Assembly: GCF_017349295.1 (NCBI RefSeq)
Contig: NZ_JAFMPK010000049.1
Span: 13,437-77,436, forward strand
Direction of reading: 5' to 3'
Source of the DNA: Myceligenerans salitolerans
GTDB taxonomy: Bacteria; Actinomycetota; Actinomycetes; Actinomycetales; Cellulomonadaceae
DNA: 64,000 nt
Shown one piece after another: positions 61,601 through 64,000 of this stretch. Both the position numbers and the translations under genes were made by a program. Under the pieces are notes generated by a model. It ran no database searches, was not told the DNA's origin, and saw only the letters and a list, made by a program, of their open reading frames with translations. The stretch's first letter is position 1; every line of letters begins with the position of its first letter.

Positions 61601-61780
61601 CGCGGCGTCGTGCAGCTCGCGGTAGGTGATCGACGTCCGGGAGTCCCGGACCGCGACCGCACCGGGGTGTTCCCGTGCCACCGCCTCGAACGTGGACCAG
61701 ATGTCGAGGTGGGCACAGGCCGGTACGTCGGGCCCGCACCCCGCTCGTGCGGTGCGTCCTGTCGCGAGAACCGAGCGCAT
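58604..61780 (-). CDS. Adenylation domain fused to MIO aromatic aminomutase/ammonia-lyase
   Basis: Fusion protein of 1058 residues. Residues ~30-510 are an NRPS adenylation domain: A3 CFTSGTSGVPKTIVHTH, substrate motif APGYDAAVVELLV with the alpha-amino-binding Asp, A5 NLYGPSETILATWY, A7 LVHTGDLVRR and lysine in RGGKVD. Residues ~527-1058 are a complete MIO enzyme: Ala667-Ser668-Gly669 in GSLGASGDLAPLSH, the motif GVTTGYGEMIYMHVD, and LVRSHTAGCGPLF plus FHGANFHGQPVAFAMDF as in the enediyne tyrosine aminomutases. It probably activates tyrosine and/or makes a beta-tyrosine or coumarate unit. No carrier domain lies between. The ATG at 61780 has a GGGAGGAGGAC site. First gene of a six-gene overlapping operon. 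Confidence 0.92.
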   Translation of the reverse strand: MRSVLATGRTARAGCGPDVPACAHLDIWSTFEAVAREHPGAVAVRDSRTSITYRELHDAAIRWADRLHAPVTDPTAAGCVVTQVDNGVDHVAAVLGSWRAGAMVAALGPGEPGTALRAELSAIRPAATLVVGRARELSEPEGTARPVPAGVVLPVHDDAPPPPVTEAPPAGAVLGSPASVCFTSGTSGVPKTIVHTHHALVQLARWMSDEMRVGPGDHVAQWAAPGYDAAVVELLVALLSGATAHIPEPGTRADPEALPEWLADRSITWFQTVPSYLRQLVRADGVRDGGLSRLRTVVLAGERIPPALVGQVRQAAPGADLYNLYGPSETILATWYRVPDGHRGEVPIGAAIPGRRIHLATGDGPGTDTARLAIETPFAATDARRTPWSSADGLVHTGDLVRRQGDDLYFVGRVDDQVKAAGRRTDLAGIEAVIEDVPGVRASCVLPMRDDSGLVTRLLAFVVHDAGSPTVSDLRARCRARLGAGLPPIQFVRRDTLPRSRGGKVDTMSLLQGQDASVPPAATAPSAVRLDGRSLTPEQVNRVAYDDVACHVPTEVTEQLVRRRREFEDRIASGEPVYGVTTGYGEMIYMHVDPAQETSLQHNLVRSHTAGCGPLFSVPEVRAIMLARANALAKGHSGVRPELLERLVTFLARGVTPAVPEFGSLGASGDLAPLSHVAAALIGEGQVVDAGEVRPTRDVLVERGIDPSFDLRYKEGLALINGTSAMTGVSSVLVHRARTQVWHAEIIAALAIEALEGSTGAFESAGHEIARPHPGQIASARTMRNLLHDSGAAVSHEALRQAATDSRDFSAGSVSRTEVYLQKAYSLRAVPQVVGAVRDTLAHAYRTLGVELNSANDNPLVFDDEEIFHGANFHGQPVAFAMDFTGLALTQLGVLSERRTNRLLNRNLSGLPEFLVAGDPGLNSGLAGTQYAATALVAENRTIGSASIQSVPSNGDNQDVVSMGLIAARNCRRILDNNDYILAVEAISAAQAVDLGGTRERLGRAGRAAYEAIRARSPFIAQDRVMTGDVEAVRALLHGGELAAAVSGTGTELEEVAP

Positions 61781-62117
61781 GGCGTCCTCCTCCCTGGGGT
61801 ATGTCGCGGAGACCGCCTGACCGGCCCTGCCTCCAACCGACATCCTTCTGGTTGGCGTCGCCCCTTCTCTTCTCCTGATATGCCAACGCGGCGGGCATCG
61901 CACGACAGGAGTGCGTCCGTTCACCTTGCCGCCCGGACGTCATATCTGCGCAGGTCAGCAGCCCTCAGCAGCGTCCGCCGGACGCGGTGCGCCCCGTAGG
62001 GCATAGCCGAAAGTGCGCCCATCAGGACGTTCCGGCCGCCCGCCGGGTCGCTCTAGCTTCGGCATCTGCAGGACGCCTCAGCTCCAGCCGAGTCACACCG
62101 GACGACGGAGGACTTCA
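61781..62117. promoter_or_regulatory. Divergent control region of the aminomutase operon and AraC gene
   Basis: A 337-base gap without a gene. It contains CCAACC (61833-61838), its complement GGTTGG (61850-61855), which continues as GTTGGC, and GCCAAC at 61882-61887, giving inverted and direct copies of a CCAAC motif. These are candidate sites for the adjacent AraC-type regulator. Confidence 0.5.
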
Positions 62118-62579
62118 ATGCTGACCGATCAGGCTTTCGCAGTTCCGACGACCCACCCTTCCCTGACGACGATCGAAGACCTCGACATCGGGCCGCGAAG
62201 GATCAGCCCGGCTCACCCCGCCCACGTGGTCGAAGCGGTCGAACGGGCCAAGGCCCTCATGCACGAGCAGTTCGCGGAGGCACTGACCGTGGACGACATG
62301 GCGGAAGCCGCGTGGTTCAGCAAGTACCACTTCACCCGGCTGTTCCGTGACGTCACCGGGGTCTCGCCCGGGCGCTACCTCGCGGCGGTGCGGATGGCGC
62401 ACGCGAAGCACCTGCTGCGGACCACGCAGATGAAGGTCGTGGACATCACCGTCGGCATCGGCTACTCGAGCGTGGGGACGTTCAGCTCACGGTTCCGTAT
62501 CCACGTGGGGATCTCCCCGACGGAGTACCGGGCGCGCGCGCACGGCGAGCAGCGGGCCCACCTGCTCGAGGCCGCATGA
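62118..62579 (+). CDS. AraC-family regulator, DNA-binding domain only
   Basis: Regulator of 153 residues. After about 40 unrecognised residues comes the double helix-turn-helix of AraC proteins: LTVDDMAEAAWFSKYHFTRL, FRDVTGVSPGRYLAAVRM and IGYSSVGTFSSRFRIHVGIS. It lacks an N-terminal ligand-binding domain, so it either acts constitutively or senses by partner. Ribosome site ACGGAGGAC. Divergent from the aminomutase operon and coupled to the oxidase gene by a 4-base overlap, so a pathway-specific role is likely. Confidence 0.9.
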   Translation: MLTDQAFAVPTTHPSLTTIEDLDIGPRRISPAHPAHVVEAVERAKALMHEQFAEALTVDDMAEAAWFSKYHFTRLFRDVTGVSPGRYLAAVRMAHAKHLLRTTQMKVVDITVGIGYSSVGTFSSRFRIHVGISPTEYRARAHGEQRAHLLEAA

Positions 62580-63769
62580 GAGCCGCCGGCGTCCCGGAGC
62601 CGGAGCCGGACGTGACGCCCGGCGGACACGCCGGCTTCGTGCGACGGCTCTTCGCCAAGCAGGAGGGGCACTGGCCGACCGACCCACGGGCGCTGGAGGA
62701 CCTCGCACGGTCCCGGATCGGCGCCACCGCGGCGGCCTACGTCAGCGGATCGGCCGGAGCCGGGGCCACGGAAGCCGCCAACCGGGCAGCGCTCGACCGG
62801 TGGCGCCTGGTGCCGCGGATGCTGACCGGCTCGACGGTCCGGTCCCTGACCGTCGAGCTCCTGGGCACCCGGATGCCGGCGCCCGTGCTGGCGGCGCCCG
62901 TGGGGGTGCAGGGCATCGTGCACCCCCACGGCGAACGGGCGACCGCGCGAGCCTGCGCCGAGCTCGGCGTACCGATGGTGACCTCGACGATGAGCTCGAC
63001 GCCCATCGAGGAGGTGGCGGCCGCCTCGGGCGACTCGCCCCGGTGGTTCCAGCTCTACTGGCCCAACAGCGACGAGATCGCCCGCAGCTTCCTCAGGCGT
63101 GCCTGGGACACCGGGCACACGGTCCTGGTCGTGACCGTCGACACCATGTCGCTCGGCTGGCGCCCGCCGATTCTCGACCAGTCCTTCCTCCCCATGCTCG
63201 ACGGCGTCGGCACCGCCATGTTCACCTCGGACCCGGTCTTCCGTTCCCGGCTCCCGGCGACGCCCGAGGAGGACCCGCGAGGGGCGGTGGCGATGTGGGA
63301 CCGGGAGCTCGGCACGGCGGGCAGGACCTGGGACGACCTGGCGGTCCTGCGCGACTGGTGGCCCGGTCCCGTCCTGCTGAAGGGAGTCCTGCACCCCGAG
63401 GACGCCCGCCGTGCCGTCGACGCCGGCCTCGACGGGATCGTCGTGTCCAACCATGGCGGCCGGCAGGTCGACGGCGCCGTCGCGGCGCTCGACGCCCTGG
63501 TCGCGATCGCCCACGAGGTCGGTGACGAGGTGCCGCTGCTGTTCGACTCCGGGATCCGCAACGGAGCCGACGTGATCAAGGCCCTGGCGCTCGGTGCGCG
63601 GGCGGTGCTGGTCGGGCGCCCGTACGTCTACGGGCTGGGCGTGGGGGGCGAGGCCGGTGTCCGCCACGTCCTCGAAGGGCTCCTCGCGGATCTCGACCTC
63701 ACCCTCGGGCTGCTGGGACTCCACGACATCCGGCAGGTCGGGCGGGACCTGGTGGTCCCGGCACCCTAG
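62576..63769 (+). CDS. FMN-dependent alpha-hydroxy-acid oxidase/monooxygenase
   Basis: TIM-barrel flavoenzyme of 397 residues of the lactate monooxygenase / mandelate oxidase group. Active-site histidine and arginine lie in VVSNHGGRQVDGAVAALDAL, the FMN lysine in GPVLLKGVLHPEDARR, and a substrate tyrosine in WFQLYWPNSDEIA. The N-terminal segment AAAYVSGSAGAGATEAANR is typical of lactate 2-monooxygenase-like proteins. In a tyrosine-using cluster, oxidation of a 4-hydroxymandelate-like or aryl-lactate intermediate is possible. Overlaps the AraC gene (ATGA). Confidence 0.9.
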   Translation: MRAAGVPEPEPDVTPGGHAGFVRRLFAKQEGHWPTDPRALEDLARSRIGATAAAYVSGSAGAGATEAANRAALDRWRLVPRMLTGSTVRSLTVELLGTRMPAPVLAAPVGVQGIVHPHGERATARACAELGVPMVTSTMSSTPIEEVAAASGDSPRWFQLYWPNSDEIARSFLRRAWDTGHTVLVVTVDTMSLGWRPPILDQSFLPMLDGVGTAMFTSDPVFRSRLPATPEEDPRGAVAMWDRELGTAGRTWDDLAVLRDWWPGPVLLKGVLHPEDARRAVDAGLDGIVVSNHGGRQVDGAVAALDALVAIAHEVGDEVPLLFDSGIRNGADVIKALALGARAVLVGRPYVYGLGVGGEAGVRHVLEGLLADLDLTLGLLGLHDIRQVGRDLVVPAP

Positions 63770-63787
63770 GAGATCCGGCAGAGATGC

Positions 63788-64000
63788 TCACTGCCTGCCG
63801 GCCGGGACGATCCGGCAGCGGCCCGCGCACCGCGAGGTCGGGTCGTACCCGGTCACGACGACGTCCTCCACGGCCGGCAGCGTATCGGGCAGATGCCACC
63901 AGGCTCCCGTCGTCGGCGGGGACGACGGCGGGAGCCCGGGCGTCTGGGCGGCCCCTCGCGTCACCGAGACGTCCAGGTGGCCCAGGGGCGGCCCCTCACC
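63788..64000 (-). CDS. Unidentified protein, C-terminal part, cut by window edge
   Basis: Only the last 70 residues are present. The frame is open from the window edge to a TGA at 63788-63790. It contains VVTGYDPTSRCAGRCRIVPA near its end and the proline/threonine-rich PPSSPPTTGAWWHLPD before it. Not recognised. It is convergent with the hydroxy-acid oxidase gene with only an 18-base gap. Confidence 0.6.
   Translation of the reverse strand, partial: GEGPPLGHLDVSVTRGAAQTPGLPPSSPPTTGAWWHLPDTLPAVEDVVVTGYDPTSRCAGRCRIVPAGRQ

Noticed and set aside
1-64000. tRNA, rRNA, riboswitch, insertion sequence or prophage genes
   Set aside because: I looked for T-loop and CCA patterns, transposase and integrase motifs and saw none; subtle RNA elements could be missed without covariance models.

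Overview
The window is high-GC (about 70%) actinobacterial chromosome. Mycothiol S-conjugate amidase, an AfsR-type SARP regulator, a ClgR-like regulator beside ClpP, and the order uppS / hemolysin III / TM protein / mca / DUF4307 / greA (as I recall the mycobacterial Rv1080c-Rv1086 region) all support this. A member of Micrococcales (Promicromonosporaceae or Cellulomonadaceae) is my best guess, but the genus is inference. I see no tRNA, rRNA, CRISPR array or insertion sequence.

Positions 57-32843 are mostly ordinary chromosome. In order: alanine dehydrogenase with a divergent LysR regulator; MarR; Z-prenyl synthase; hemolysin III; an amidase/TM protein/mca operon; DUF4307; greA; threonine ammonia-lyase; an AI-2E family transporter; msrA; a cell-wall-anchored protein; a LysR effector-domain protein divergent from DUF5997; an rRNA methyltransferase-like protein; a secreted beta-helix protein; FKBP; a LysR/EamA pair; GH15 trehalase/glucoamylase; a BI-1 protein; an ABC exporter; a large RND efflux pump; an ArsR-type regulator; and ClpP with a ClgR-like regulator whose C terminus looks like a Clp degron. 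Convergent genes are separated by long perfect hairpins, and several divergent pairs carry clear inverted-repeat operators.

Positions 32984-63769 are a specialised-metabolite gene cluster that continues beyond the right edge or ends near it. Regulation and export: SARP (32984-36118), MFS pump, AraC regulator. Oxidative tailoring: P450, FAD epoxidase/hydroxylase-like enzyme and SnoaL-like protein as one overlapping operon; an acyl-CoA-dehydrogenase-fold monooxygenase; an alpha-hydroxy-acid oxidase; an epoxide hydrolase. Self-protection: a UvrA-like ABC protein of the DrrC type, a GyrI-like binding protein and an Eis-type acetyltransferase. Aryl unit: salicylate synthase, salicyl-AMP ligase, one free-standing carrier protein, a condensation-fold protein that has lost both active-site histidines, and a BtrH-like acyltransferase candidate. 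Deoxyaminosugar: NDP-hexose 2,3-dehydratase, DegT aminotransferase, 3,5-epimerase and a GT1 glycosyltransferase. Aromatic amino acid: a single 1058-residue protein fusing an NRPS-type adenylation domain to an MIO aminomutase/ammonia-lyase.

No PKS or multimodular NRPS lies in the window. The simplest reading is a salicylate- and aromatic (beta-)amino-acid-decorated aminodeoxysugar glycoside that damages or binds DNA. Several accessory genes resemble those of nine-membered enediyne clusters, so an enediyne core cassette beyond the right edge is an alternative. The adenylation-aminomutase fusion, and the pairing of a degenerate condensation protein with a BtrH-like protein, are the most novel features.
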